DNA of 64,000 bases from Meghimatium bilineatum (Eukaryota > Mollusca > Gastropoda > Stylommatophora > Philomycidae). This document shows positions 40,697 to 51,694 of this stretch, in pieces. The stretch lies in NCBI GenBank assembly GCA_034231615.1, contig CM067298.1:59610883-59674882 (forward strand), read 5' to 3'. A program made the position numbers and the translations under genes. Each line of letters starts with the position of its first letter. The stretch's first letter is position 1. Under the pieces are notes generated by a model. That model did not search any database. It was not told the DNA's origin and saw only the letters and a list, made by a program, of their open reading frames with translations.

Positions 40697-42438
40697 GATG
40701 GGTGGTAAAAAAAGCAATGCCTCCCATTTTATAATTTAATTATATAAGCACGAAAATAGATAAAACTCACAATCTAAAATGCATTTCTCAATGTAGTCTT
40801 CGTTATTTGTTACAGCCTTTGTTCATCTTCGCAGAAGTACATGTATCCACCCCCCAACACGGTAAAAGTGGGGTATTATTTTTCTCTAAACCATTTGCGT
40901 ACGGCCAACTGTGCAACCAGCCACTTATCCCAAACGCATTTATTAAAGACAAAAATGGCAAAGTTCTAACAACAACCGAACAACAAAAGCAAAGATGGGC
41001 CGAACATTTCCAAAATTTCTTAACATACCACCATTCCAATTTACTCCAAAAATAGAGGAAGAGGAGACAATGCCACCAGTAGAAGCTTCGATAGAGAAGT
41101 TCACCCTTGAAGAGGTAAAACAAACCATTAAGAAATTAAAATACAATAAAGCAGCAGGTCAAGATGACATCACAAGTGAAATGTTAAAAGCAGCAAATAC
41201 CGTGTCCTTTTTACTGGAAATTTTCAATATAATTTTAAAAAACGAATACCCACCCCAACTAAGGAAAAATGGTATCATCAATGGTATCAAAGTACCACAA
41301 AAAGAAGACCTAACAAATTGTGATAACTGGAGGAGAATCACACTGCTATCCGAACCTAGTAAAATTCTTTGTAATATGATGCTCGCAAGAGTAAAGACAT
41401 CCTTAGACAAAAGACTTAGAGAAGAGCAGACAGGCTTTAGACAATGTCGCTCCTGTCTCGACTATATATTAACTCTTAGAACAATAATTGAAGAATGTCT
41501 AGAATTTAGAGCTAATCTCATAATAAACTTCGTTGATTTTCAAAAAGCCTTCGACAGCATCCATCAACCATCGCTTTGGGAAATTTTAAAAATATACGGA
41601 TTCCAAAGCAAATATATGAATGTGATAAAAATCATTCTATACCAACTCAAAATGCTGTGTTCGAACAGAGAAAGGCAATTCAGAATGGTTCCCTGTGATT
41701 ACTGGTGTTAAACAAGGCTGCCCTATGTCACCATTACTATTCAATATCGCAATTGACTGGGCTATGAGAAAAAGAACATCCAACGCAAATGTAGGAATCA
41801 AATGGATAAATAAAACAACACTGGATGATCTTGCATTATTGGGTGAAAACCATCAAGATGCACAAACAAAAACCGATAGATTAAAACTCATCGCAGGACA
41901 AATAGGTCTCCAAATCAACTCATCAAAAACAAAAATTATAGACTTCACCAATTCACCTAACGCAATTATTTTAAATGGACAACTTGAAAAGGACAACATG
42001 ACATGCAGTTCATACAATGTTACCTTACGATTATCACCATTGATGCCATCAACTCGATGAATGTTGTGTGGTGTCACTGCGGTAGACGTAAGAATTTTAC
42101 GCTTAGCAGCATTGACCTACTCAGCTTGGTCGCAACAATGTACCCAAACTCGGACAGTGCAACATCCACTGTTGAATCTCAATAGAGATTCATCAAGCGT
42201 TCGTGGATGCGAAATGAGGTCTCGCCTTCTGCATTGAGAAATTCTGTGACTTATCGTTGTTTTAACCGTACTTCTTTGGCAGCCATTTTAAAACTGTTAC
42301 TGTGTTCCAATCTTTTAATGAAATAGGTTGTTTATGCTATACAGTGCAGAGAGAGGATTCTCGCAAAATGAACAAATTGCACATCTACAGTATTTATTAG
42401 ATACAAATTAGGGGACATTACTTTTTGACCATCCTTCG
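40697..42438 (-). mobile_element. Mariner-like transposon with its core replaced by LINE sequence
   Basis: Terminal inverted repeats CGATGGGTGGTAAAAAAAGC and, on the other strand, CGAAGGATGGTCAAAAAGTA, about 30 bp, each next to TA (40695-40696 and 42439-42440). Right part encodes the N-terminus of a mariner transposase from about 42286 (MAAKEVRLKQR, then EFLNAEGETSFRIHERL, and TPHNIHRVDGINGDNRKVTL), with stops. Left part resembles its C-terminus. About 0.7 kb of mariner remains; the usual length is near 1.3 kb. Confidence 0.8.
40935..41998 (+). mobile_element. RTE-X-like LINE reverse transcriptase piece inside the mariner
   Basis: Open frames at 40995-41711 and 41695-42060: KAAGQDDITSEMLKAAN, WRRITLLSEPSKILCNMMLA, EQTGFRQCRSCLDYILTLRT, IINFVDFQKAFDSIHQPSLW, then TGVKQGCPMSPLLFNIAIDW, and LDDLALLGENHQDAQTK in place of the usual DFADD block. 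One frame change lies between the two. It lacks the LINE 3' end, so it is not a standard tail-anchored insertion. Confidence 0.85.
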
Positions 42439-42452
42439 TATCAGATGCATCA

Positions 42453-42815
42453 GATAGAAGCGAATGCACGTTTAAACATAAGCTCGATCAATGACATTAA
42501 ATAAAGTGTATAATTGAGAAGACTATTACGTGGATTATCATGTAAGAATCGTTGCTGGTACTCACAGCAAGTAGTACTGACAGATTATTTATCAAAGACA
42601 CGTGTGTAGCAGAGAGATGAAAGGAACATAGATAGATAGGTGGATTCAATAGATTCGAGAGAGAGAGAGAGAGAGAGAGACAACTAGTAATATACATAGA
42701 AATGTGAACAGGTATATATTGGCATACAGACATACATAATTCTGAAATCTACCAATGATAAAAGATAATGTCTATTCTGATGATTAACTGGAAAATACTA
42801 AATGTAAATATTATT
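42453..42815. other. No recognised gene; short GA microsatellite
   Basis: (GA)n at about 42656-42680. No exon-like frame. Confidence 0.5.
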
Positions 42816-42819
42816 GTTT

Positions 42820-42990
42820 GGAAAGATTAATCATGGAAAGGAAAGTTCCAGGAAAGAGAGCAAGAGGCAGACCAAGACTACGATGGACACATGACATCGA
42901 AGACCTAAACAAGACACTGGAAGAAGCTGGGTAGCTCGCTCAGAGCCGTGAGGCTTATAAAGTGGAAGTGAGGACAACATGATGTAAAGG
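42820..42990 (+). mobile_element. LINE 3' terminal fragment
   Basis: Encodes MERKVPGKRARGRPRLRWTH then DIEDLNKTLEEAG, the GRPRxRW-type C-terminus of a LINE ORF. It lies just downstream of the last seen exon of the 43-48 kb gene. Confidence 0.6.
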
Positions 42991-43010
42991 ACACGTCACA
43001 TAGAGAACTA

Positions 43011-43447
43011 TTATTGTCTTACATGCTTTTGTGCTTCTGGAGATTGCTCAGTATTGCTCACTAAGAAACAGTCTTTAGAGTTATTCCGATCAGCATTCGG
43101 GCCGTTTGCAGATTGTTCATTGCTAAGCACTTTTATTAACGGTTTTTGGTTATTGTTGTTCGACATACTTTTTTTTTTTGCTGGACGACTCTTCTCTTTT
43201 AATGTTCCAGAATCTGCCGAATCCTGTTTTAAATTTACGATAATTTCTTCAGTTTTACTCTCGTGAGTATGAACAGGCGCATCTTGTCTGTTATTAAGAT
43301 TGGCGTAAAGAACATGTCCGATCAGTAGACGACGACTTTCCAGATCGTACAGCGATATCAGCAGAAGTTCAAGAAGACGTCCGCCAACAACACGTAAACA
43401 CATCACTTCATTCCATTTATCTGACCACAGGTACTGGAAAAATTCAT
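43011..43447 (-). CDS. Unrecognised gene, exon d (possibly last)
   Basis: Acceptor ACATCCTCAG before 43447. Joined in phase 1 to exon c it reads NEFFQYLWSDKWNEVMCLRV, VGGRLLELLLISLYDLESRR, LLIGHVLYANLNN, then a polar tail with KSRPAKKKSMSNNNN. The frame ends in TAA at 43011, but CAT|GTAAGA at about 43023 is a good donor, so it may instead be internal. The hydrophobic leucine-rich core is likely structural, not a signal peptide. The family is not recognised. Confidence 0.6.
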
Positions 43448-43459
43448 CTGAGGATGTTA

Positions 43460-44414
43460 TAAATATGTTATAAACTATGAAACATGAATGAGTGATATTT
43501 TTTTTAAAGTTCGTTCTCAAACTCCAAATGGATCTCTCATGTTGCAGGACAATCGTTTTACCATATTTCCAGCTGATGTAAAGGTGACAGGTAAAGGTAA
43601 TATGAGTTATGAACCAGCGCCACAGCACAAGGTTTCCATAAGTAACCAACTGCCTAGTCTGTGGTTGACCAGAAACCGTCTGACTAGTGTCACCTACCGC
43701 ACTTGCTCAGTAGCGGTGGTGCCAGTCCTCGACTTTCCCATAGTAAGAGCTCTGGTACCATACTAATTGGTGAACCATATATTAATTTGTATTTCAAACC
43801 ACAAATAACGAACGGATTTGAACTGGGATTTGCTGGTCAGTGGGCGAATGACTTAACATTATGCTACTGCGGCTTCATGCAGGATGTAGGACTACATCAG
43901 GATGCAGTCCAGGTAATGGAAATGCGTGGTGACACCGGTGTATCTGCACCAATGGCACGACACGTCCGACTTTTGCTTGGAAACTAATATTTTCATTGTT
44001 TTACCACTTTCACTGAAAGGTAACACTTGTAACCATATCGATAGTAGATCAGCCATGCGAGAGAACTGATACGCGTACTGTACATTGAACACCAGCCAGA
44101 AAGTTAACCACAGTCAAGCATCAAGCATTCTTGCTATATTCATAGCTGTAGGTATCGCTATTGACATAGCCATAGATACTTACATTGCTATTTATTATCA
44201 AGTGATGTACAATCTAATACAAATGGTCATATGATCCAATAAAACTGATGTGGGCAACGGTAATACTGATAAATATGCAATATTGACAAAGATAGATTGA
44301 TAATAGTTACCTTTAAAAGTAATAAAACAGCAACCAGTAAGAAAATCATCATCGTCAGATACCGTGTCAACAGGCATATGCGATCATGGATCTCCACATT
44401 GATTTCCAGTGTTT
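43460..44414. other. Intron between exons d and c, left part
   Basis: Only a short SINE-A-like GTTCGTTCTCAAACTCC at about 43509 is seen; no other recognised element up to the LINE at 44415. Confidence 0.5.
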
Positions 44415-44765
44415 TATCATGATCGTTGTTGACTCTTTGTTATGCCAAGATGTCAGACTATCAAATATTTTCTCACGTTGTCGTCCTCAATCTCTTTTGC
44501 CTTCTCTCTTGCTCATTGTTAATTGTAGATATGTTATCCAGGCACACCCCCCCCCCGATTCATAAGATATTTAAAAAAAATTAATAGTCTCTTTCTGATA
44601 TTATTAAGTAACCATCTTTTTGCATATGACTCTTTCAGCACCTCTTCGTTAGTCTTTCTAGCTGCCCACGATACTATCAGCACTCTACTATAGAACCACA
44701 TCTCTGTTGTCTCTAATTTTCCTCTATATTTATTGTCCAGCTCTCTCATCAATATAAGTAAGTAA
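44415..44765 (-). mobile_element. RTE-a LINE 3' fragment
   Basis: GKLETTEMWFYSRVLIVSWA, ARKTNEEVLKESYAKR, LLNNIRKRLL, with a later decayed REKAKEIEDDNVRKYLIV part. A poly-C run interrupts it. Confidence 0.7.
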
Positions 44766-44924
44766 ATAGATCACGATTATGTTGTGTATACAGTACAAAT
44801 GTATGACTATGTGTATGAGAGGTGTAGAGCTCCTCTCGGACAGAAAAAGTACAAGGGTCAATTTCAGCCAGTTAGTTGTTCATCATCATCATGTGACATT
44901 CTTTCCAGAACGTGGTCTTCTTAA

Positions 44925-45075
44925 CTGATCAGCTCTAATATTTCATTTGGTGATCAGCTCTAATGCTCTATTTTTTATTGAGCTCTAATATTTTATCTGA
45001 TGATTAGTTCTAATATTTCATCTGGTGATCAGAACTAATATTTTATCTGTTGCTCAGCTCTAACATTTCAAGGGA
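44925..45075. repeat. About 28-bp minisatellite, five to six units
   Basis: Units of the type GATCAGCTCTAATATTTCAT plus CTGGT, imperfect, in tandem. Confidence 0.85.
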
Positions 45076-45195
45076 TAAAAGTTCCAGTGTGGTAACCCTA
45101 AACAGGAAAGAAATGGGTAGCTGGGGTAACATAGGGCAAATATCAAAATGACCGAAAATAGGTATAAGTTTTACCAATATAATCGATAACACAAC

Positions 45196-45248
45196 CTAAC
45201 AACGAGACACATTGACAACGTTTCGACTAAAAAGCCTTCTTCATGACA
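45196..45248 (-). ncRNA. Penelope-type hammerhead-like motif, copy 2
   Basis: Minus strand: ATGAAGAAGGC, TTTTTA, GTCGAAACGTTG, then GTGTCTCGTTGTTAG. Stem II (GGC/GTC) and the GAAAC core are kept, while the CUGAUGA half is altered. Shares AACAACGAGACACA with 25958-26022. No RT seen nearby. Confidence 0.4.
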
Positions 45249-45249
45249 A

Positions 45250-46019
45250 ATAAAGGACAACAGTAAACAAGTCTTATATAGAGATAAACACGGTGGTGAT
45301 ATGACGGAAAAAATAGGGAAGATGGACATTAGTGAGAAGACGTGGAAGCAAAGATAGGACAGCATGACAGGGGGGGGGGAGAGTGTGAGAGGAAGATAAA
45401 AGTGGTAAGTAAGTACACAGAAAAAGTGGAAATAGATAGTATATAATGTTCTGACTAAAAATGTTTGACAGTTGTTGATAAGAGGGAGGGAGTTAACAAA
45501 AGTATAACGTCAACAATATTGTTCTTATGCACCAACTAAATTGTTTAAAAGTGAATTTTGTTTACAAAAATGTGACGAAAACTATTTTTGTAGTTATGCT
45601 GAAATGTTTAGGAGATGGGGTAATATTTTGATATAATTAATGTCTGGGGGATGGTGGGATACCTGATTTCTTGACAATCGCTGATAGGTTTGGGGAGGGG
45701 GGAGGGTAAAAAGTATCAAAGAAATTTGAAAGATCCCTAGGGATTATCGCTTGAAGCTATGGTGTTCAGTGATATGAGTGCTCTCTGCAGGCGACGTTCC
45801 GCTTCGTTGAGAGGGATGGAGTATATACATAGTATCCAGGTACTATGAAGCCAATCCTCTACCCCTTTTGAACTTCTTTTACAAGAATATATATAATATT
45901 CGAAAAAGATTGCGAAACTATTTCTTAGTCTGTGTGGGAGGGAGAAAACGTGGACTGAAAGAGGAACAAGGGCGAAAATAGGTTGAAAATCACTGTTGTA
46001 TTTTATTGAAGTTACTTAC
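45250..46019. other. Intron sequence, nothing recognised
   Basis: Contains a poly-G run near 45371. No exon-like frame. Confidence 0.5.
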
Positions 46020-46218
46020 TTTCTGTGAAGAGCAAAAGGTCTGCTTCCGTGGTCACTTCAGGTGGTTTGGACAAATCTTCAAAGATCACAGGTGATTGAA
46101 GTGTTGAATTGATATCATTGTTGAGTGTATACATTTGTGATTCATAATCCTGCATAGGATCAATGATGTGTTCATCAGATTTTTTCGTGTTTGACAAACT
46201 TGTGAAAGGTTTCCTGAG
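46020..46218 (-). CDS. Unrecognised gene, exon c
   Basis: Acceptor TTACTTTCTCAG before 46218, donor GAAA|GTAAGT. It encodes LRKPFTSLSNTKKSDEHIID, PMQDYESQMYTLNNDINST, then PVIFEDLSKPPEVTTEADLL and LLFTE; an acidic, probably disordered segment. Phase 0 in, phase 1 out; both fit exons b and d, which supports a real gene. Its acceptor lies just beside a TA microsatellite. Confidence 0.7.
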
Positions 46219-46236
46219 CTGAGAAAGTAAAATGTG

Positions 46237-46240
<4 letters not shown>

Positions 46241-46298
<58 letters not shown>
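46241..46298. repeat. (TA)n microsatellite
   Basis: About 28 TA units, 22 bp upstream (gene sense) of the exon c acceptor. Confidence 0.98.
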
Positions 46299-46299
<1 letters not shown>

Positions 46300-46301
<2 letters not shown>

Positions 46302-47428
46302 ACCCAAGCAATCACAATGAAAATATATCTCTACATATTAACTGCCATGGTGCCTACCCTATGTCGAACATCCAGGCAGGGACGGTGCACGGTTCTATAC
46401 CGTGATAGAGCCCAGCCCCACTTAATGAAAGTTTTTCTAAATTTATCAGAGTAGCCAGAAGACAGGAAAAGAGCAACTGACAAAACAGAACAAAAACTAA
46501 TTGCACTGAAACGCTGAAGGTGTCAGCAACAATAAAGATGGTTTTAATAAGCAATTGGATCTGACAATTCTAGTGCGTAGAAAGCGTAAAAGTATGGTGT
46601 GTGCAAGAAAACATCAGCAATGATATAACTTTCATAGTCAGAAGATATCAGCTACCGATTAGACCGAAATAAAATATAAAATGTTCAATATTGACATTGT
46701 ATAGAGCAACATCTGTGCATATCAGCTAGAATACTATATGGAGGGAGCAGAACACCAGATGCTTCAGCTCTAAACAGAAAACACGTAATTTCATCTCATA
46801 AATTATTACTTGTCCAGGTTATCGCCCATTGGCATTAGACACAGTTCCAGCAAAATAGGGACTCATTGTAAAATCTGTAAGAGCCACTTATCAAAATTAT
46901 GTGGAAAATCCTGCCAGTAGACAGAGAACAGTCCAAGTCAAGAACACTAAAATAAATAGCAAATTAAGGTTTTCAAAGGACCAAATACAAGCCAGAGGAG
47001 GGGGAGGGCGCTGAAAAGACAGTCACTGAACCTAGAAAGAAACACCAGGAACCTTGAAAATGGTAAACAACTTAACAGTGAAGGTACTGGGAAAAATACA
47101 AGCATTACACTTTATAAAGACGAAAACATTGTAACAGGTAAAGACAGCAGGTTAGCAGGCTACTCTGCAGACTCCTTTGCTGAAGACAATAACATAAACG
47201 TTAACCAGAAAGCAACAGGAGATTTGTGAGAAGAGAGAAGACCGGAGAAGACTTCTACCTCTTGCACCGCGAGGCAGAAAAGGGTCACAGCGTATATATA
47301 GTTTATATAGATACCAGGGATGCCACAGAACAAAATCTACCTCGAAAGAGGAACACGGGTGTAAAAAAGGTTCAGATTCACTGTTCTAGATTGTTACCCA
47401 ATATCAAATAGTGTATTTATCTAATAAC
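46300..47428. other. Intron sequence with possible LINE remnant
   Basis: SLYKDENIVTGKDSRLAGYS (about 47085-47170, plus) resembles the pre-RT segment of LINE ORFs but is too short to assign. Nothing else recognised. Confidence 0.35.
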
Positions 47429-47583
47429 CTGTCTGCAGGATAATGCTTTTATGTGGCTATAATTCTTCAATTGGTCATTGATACTTTTGTGCAGACAACC
47501 AAAACGAAGACTTCGTAACCAATCACTTTTTGTCACAGTAGAACTTTGCAGACATTGATTATGCTTGTCAAGAACCGGACATG
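47429..47583 (-). CDS. Unrecognised gene, exon b
   Basis: Acceptor TTTTTCCAACAG before 47583, donor CAG|GTTATT (weak). It encodes CPVLDKHNQCLQSSTVTKSD, WLRSLRFGCLHKSINDQLKN and YSHIKALSCRQ, five cysteines in 51 residues. Phase 0 out matches exon c. Confidence 0.65.
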
Positions 47584-48089
47584 CTGTTGGAAAAAAAAAG
47601 ATTAATTATAACATGACTACACATGGTTAACTCAACATACATATAATATATTCAGTAGCATCTTAGGTAATACAGTATTAAAATTGAATTATTCATCACT
47701 AAAATATATCGGAAACATATCCTAAGCATGACTTAGCGATAAACCCATCATATTTGGCTTTTGTGTCCCTATCAAGCTCCATGGCGAGGAGATAGAACTT
47801 AGTCCAGCCAGCAGATTCTGGAAACTAAGACTAGCTGGGTCCTCCTACATTCGGGCAGGACCACAGCCCTGCTTAACAAGTAAAGGTGCTGAAGTCAGCG
47901 GCATTTAGCAAGAAGGAACACCGCAACAATTATAATGCAATGCATTATCGCACAAACTGCAGAGCTGAGATACACTAAGATGCACATACTGGCCTTCTGA
48001 TAAACCTATGAATGTTAAACTCTTACGGTTAAAAAAAAAGGAAAACAATGTCCAATTTATACAAGAAACAATACTGCAGATATAGACAT

Positions 48090-48241
48090 ATATTCTGAAC
48101 TGTCGGGTGTCTGACTGTCTGATGCTAACATATCTGTGAGATACGGGAAGACATGGGAAAAGATAGTAACCAAGTAACCGTTCATAGCAACCAAGTACAT
48201 TGGGAAAAATTTCTCACCATCACTTTGTGCATAAGTATATT
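48090..48241 (-). CDS. Tentative exon a of the same gene
   Basis: Poly-pyrimidine tract and AACAG acceptor before 48241; open frame EYTYAQSDGEKFFPMYLVAM, NGYLVTIFSHVFPYLTDMLA, SDSQTPDSSEYM. For the phase to fit exon b, the donor must be G|GTGAGA at about 48218, making a 24-bp mini-exon, or the exon belongs to something else. Low confidence. Confidence 0.35.
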
Positions 48242-48399
48242 CTGTTAAAAAAAAAAAGAAACGCAACATTATTGCAGCGCTAATGAACATCAAATTTCAG
48301 CGTGTACCAAAATTGTATTTTACAGAATTAATGTTTCAACATTGGCATGAAGAACCTTTCAGTTTTTAACAATGAAATGATGTTAATTAAATTTGGTTT

Positions 48400-48850
48400 G
48401 GCTTTTTATTCCTTTCGACTAAGGCCTCCGTTCCAGTAAAGTGTGTGGCCTAGTATGGCTTCTATCAGAGAACGACTTCTCCATGACATGGATCCGATTA
48501 GCCGTTGAAACCGTTGTTGTAGGATGGATGCAATGATGGTGCATGCCCACTCTTCCCGCAGTGCAAGAGACAATTGTCGGAGATTGGCTGGAGCCATGTC
48601 TCGCTGGCGGAGTCGTCTGTTGAATTCATCCCATAGGTTTTCTATGGGGTTCATGTCTGATGACGTGGCTGGTCACGGAATGGTTTGGACGTTGTTATTA
48701 GTGAGGAACTAGGTGGTGAGTTGTACCACATACGGTCGGGCGTTATCCTGCGGAAAAATCGACCCTCGTGCATCCAAGATTAGAAGGACACGAGGACGAG
48801 CAATGTCAGCGACATATTGTTCGGCCATCCAGATGTTCTTAAATTTTCAC
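48400..48850 (-). mobile_element. Tc1-like transposase remnant
   Basis: Encodes LDARGSIFPQDNARPYVVQL, FLTNNNVQTIP, then (same frame after stops) SDMNPIENLWDEFNRRLRQR and ILQQRFQRLIGSMSWRSRSL. The NAR and NPIENLWD motifs belong to the Tc1 DDE domain C-terminal half. Two in-frame stops; N-terminal half and both inverted ends not found. Confidence 0.88.
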
Positions 48851-48959
48851 CAGGTCACCTCTTTCCATGAAGTTGGTCTATCAATTGCTTCTGGGAAATA
48901 CTTTGTAACTTTCGAAGCATAAGCAGAAGCTTTGAGAGATGCAGTAAACACATTCATTA

Positions 48960-49985
48960 AATGTAAAGTTCAGGATGAAGGAAAAAAATATGATTTTCAC
49001 AGATAAACTCAGTAATAGAAACCTTACGAATCAAGAATAGTATCGAGTCATATACGCTGGAGGACTCACTTGAAAAGCTAGCCTTATGTTACAATAGGTG
49101 CACAATCCATTGGATACCAGCGCGTTGCAAAATCCCTGGAAAATATAGCAGCTGACAAATTCACCAAAGATTGCAGGACATTGCATATTGACACATGAAC
49201 TTTTTATGAGGTAGACAAAGTAACAATTATAGCCACATTTAACTCGGAACGGAACGCCCATGTGGCAAACAGGATCTCGACTTCTAGCTCAGGGTGCAAA
49301 GAATATGACAACTGCCTTCTTTTCGAACATGTCATAGGAGGAGCTAAATAAAATTGGGGATATGCGTCAATCTGTCACGTGTGGAAAAAAAATCATTGCC
49401 ACATTTTGTCTCAATTTCTTACTTTTGTCTTCTACAAAATAATCTCCATGGGTGATGAAGAGATGCAGGCTATCGAACAATGCATCTTTGTCCTTTTGTG
49501 ACATACCCCTAGTAGTTGGGAAAGGTTAAATGTACCGTCATTGCAGATGGGTCAGCAAATCTAACAGAATAATAATATAGTTTGCCCAAACGTGTGTATT
49601 ATGCTCCTAGCAGAACGTGGTCTTCGTGGAATATTGGCGAAGCAGAATGCCTCCATCTGGGGCTAAGCATCCATCCATAAACCTCCTTTACACTGGTTTG
49701 TGGTTATCATTTCCCGACTGTGAACACACATAGCAAGCTGCATCACCACCCATATCACAAATACAAGAATGGCGGAATAGACGTATGCATCTGTGGTGCC
49801 AATATTATGACAACCGAACACTTGTTGCGGACTTGCCAACATTCGATGAAGAAAGGAGAGACACTTGGTCATGTTATTTCTCTATTCATGAAAAATTTTA
49901 CGGCACTGCTCGGGACATGGGATTGATTGATACCTTTAACAGAGTCCTCTGCGCGAAAGACGGAAAGCAAACGAAGAAAAAGAAG
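48960..49985 (+). mobile_element. Jockey-like LINE 3' remnant with nested SINE-B
   Basis: RNase H remnant before 49250 (HWIPARCKIPG, DKFTKDC across frames) and C-terminal zinc region after 49700 (CICGANIMTTEHLLRTC, then PTFDEERRDTWSCYFSIHEK in another frame). SINE-B lies between, so it inserted later. Confidence 0.65.
49255..49693 (+). repeat. SINE-B copy
   Basis: Starts CGCCCATGTGGCAAACAGGA, has GGGTGCAAAGAATATGACAA, CATGTCATAGGAGGAGCTAA, then GCATCTTTGTCCTTTTGTGA and ends CATCTGGGGCTAAGCATCC with AAACCTCC. Full-length match to 30083-30535. Confidence 0.8.
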
Positions 49986-49989
49986 ACAC

Positions 49990-50617
49990 AATTTAACTGT
50001 GTACCTTGGTCGTCCGAGACGGGAATATTATCTCTCACTTACAAAGTCGAAATATTCACAACTACATTTACTTTTTTTAAATTGGTAGTATACCCTATTA
50101 AGGACGTTGCCATCAACCTAGTATTGTTGACTGTCTTGATTTTCTACGCAATATAAATACGCTGAGTAATATGCCATTGCTTTCTTAAGCAGATCGGCTT
50201 AAGATGTGCACACTTATCTGCGGCAGAATTCAAACCCGGTATCTTGGCCGGCATAGTCACTCTGTACCTAGCCGTCACAGAGTCAGACACATATAAATAA
50301 CCCAGTATCAAAAGTCAACTATTTATTATTGCATACATTTTATTTCACCAGACGTTAATTTTTATTCTTGTTCTGTCAATATTCGTCATTATATCATTTC
50401 ACACTATTCAAATGTATGTATATGTCTTGTAGAATAACTCATAAGTTATCACATCTGTTCCCTATGTTTTATTCATTCCTAATTCTATAATTGTTCTCCG
50501 CGTGTTTCTTTGCTGTCTTACTGCCTCTTGTTCCCTGTGGATTCTATGTCCTTGTCTTGTCATACAGACCAGTGACTCTCTGTGTGAGATTTATCCATAC
50601 CAACTCTCGTCATCAGT
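49990..50617. other. No recognised gene
   Basis: AT-rich; open frames lack splice signals and recognisable domains. Confidence 0.5.
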
Positions 50618-50765
50618 GTGGCGCATGGCCGAGTTGGTCTCACACTAGTGAGGTCTAAAGTTCGATCCCTGTAAGGGCTGGGTTTTTTTTTCTGTCGGAG
50701 GGTAAATTTAAAAAAAAAATCACCATGTACATGACGTGGCGACAACAAGAGCTTGCGACCTTTAT
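50618..50765 (+). repeat. tRNA-derived SINE (Ser/Leu-like head)
   Basis: TGGCCGAGTTGGTCTCACAC (box A-like) and AAGTTCGATCCCTG (box B-like) 30 bp apart, followed by a non-tRNA body and a poly-A stretch. The anticodon arm is imperfect, so not a working tRNA. Confidence 0.72.
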
Positions 50766-51694
50766 CACACAGCTATTCAATCCTCTCCCTGAAACTCCTT
50801 AACATGAAAAATGCAGTATTGACAGTTTTTAAAAATCTCTCTTCATCACGAATCTAATCTCGTAACATTATGCGTGGTCATCCGCAATGTCTACAACTTC
50901 CAGAGCACAAGTGTGTGCACGTACACACAAATATGTATATAAACTAAGAAGCACACAGTGCTCCGCGATAAAAACAACTGATTCCAGCCGTGGAGACTTA
51001 TACAAGTCAGTAAACCATGTGTCTTCTGGCCGGAAAGACTTCTATAAGTCATACTCCAATGACATTCATGTTGTTGTTTTCGGTATTTATATCAACATAA
51101 GAATGTTTCCAATCGAAAGTGTAATATGTCTAAATTACTTCTTGCAATATTTTTATGTGTATTGATATCAATTTTGTTAAGTTATTGATACGTTTTGATA
51201 ATGGGGGGGGGGGTCTGTGACGTCATTTTTCCTTATATTTTATATATGTATTTTCCAATTTACTTATTTTCGTAAAATAATAACTATTTTATTTGCTTTG
51301 GTCTCATTTATTATGAAATCCAATCTGGCAAATGCTTCTAGCATCGTGTTTGCAAATTTACGCCATTTTGTAAGAAAAATGGTCAAAGTAAGGTCAAATA
51401 TCATATCTAAAATAATATTTATTTATCATTTACATATTTTCTTTTCTGTCTAAAATAATTTTTATATATTAACATAAATTTTTTTTTCAAAATGATCTTG
51501 TGATAATCACATTCTCTGTCCATTTCTGTTTCGAAATATATATTACATTATAATGTAAATATATTTAGAAGTACTATTTCTTGTTTCCGTGATGCATGTG
51601 CACACACAAAAATCGAACAAAATTTAATTATGTTTAAACGCTAAACATATTCCGGCCGGAATCAGTTTTAACATCAAAATAACAATATCTTCTT
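50766..51694. other. AT-rich stretch, nothing recognised
   Basis: Poly-G run at about 51202-51213. Minus-strand and plus-strand frames are low-complexity. Confidence 0.5.

Noticed and set aside
46086-46307. 73-codon minus-strand frame
   Set aside because: Mostly TA microsatellite in another frame over exon c.
50618-50765. Functional tRNA-Leu or tRNA-Ser gene
   Set aside because: No proper acceptor stem or anticodon loop; SINE-like body follows.
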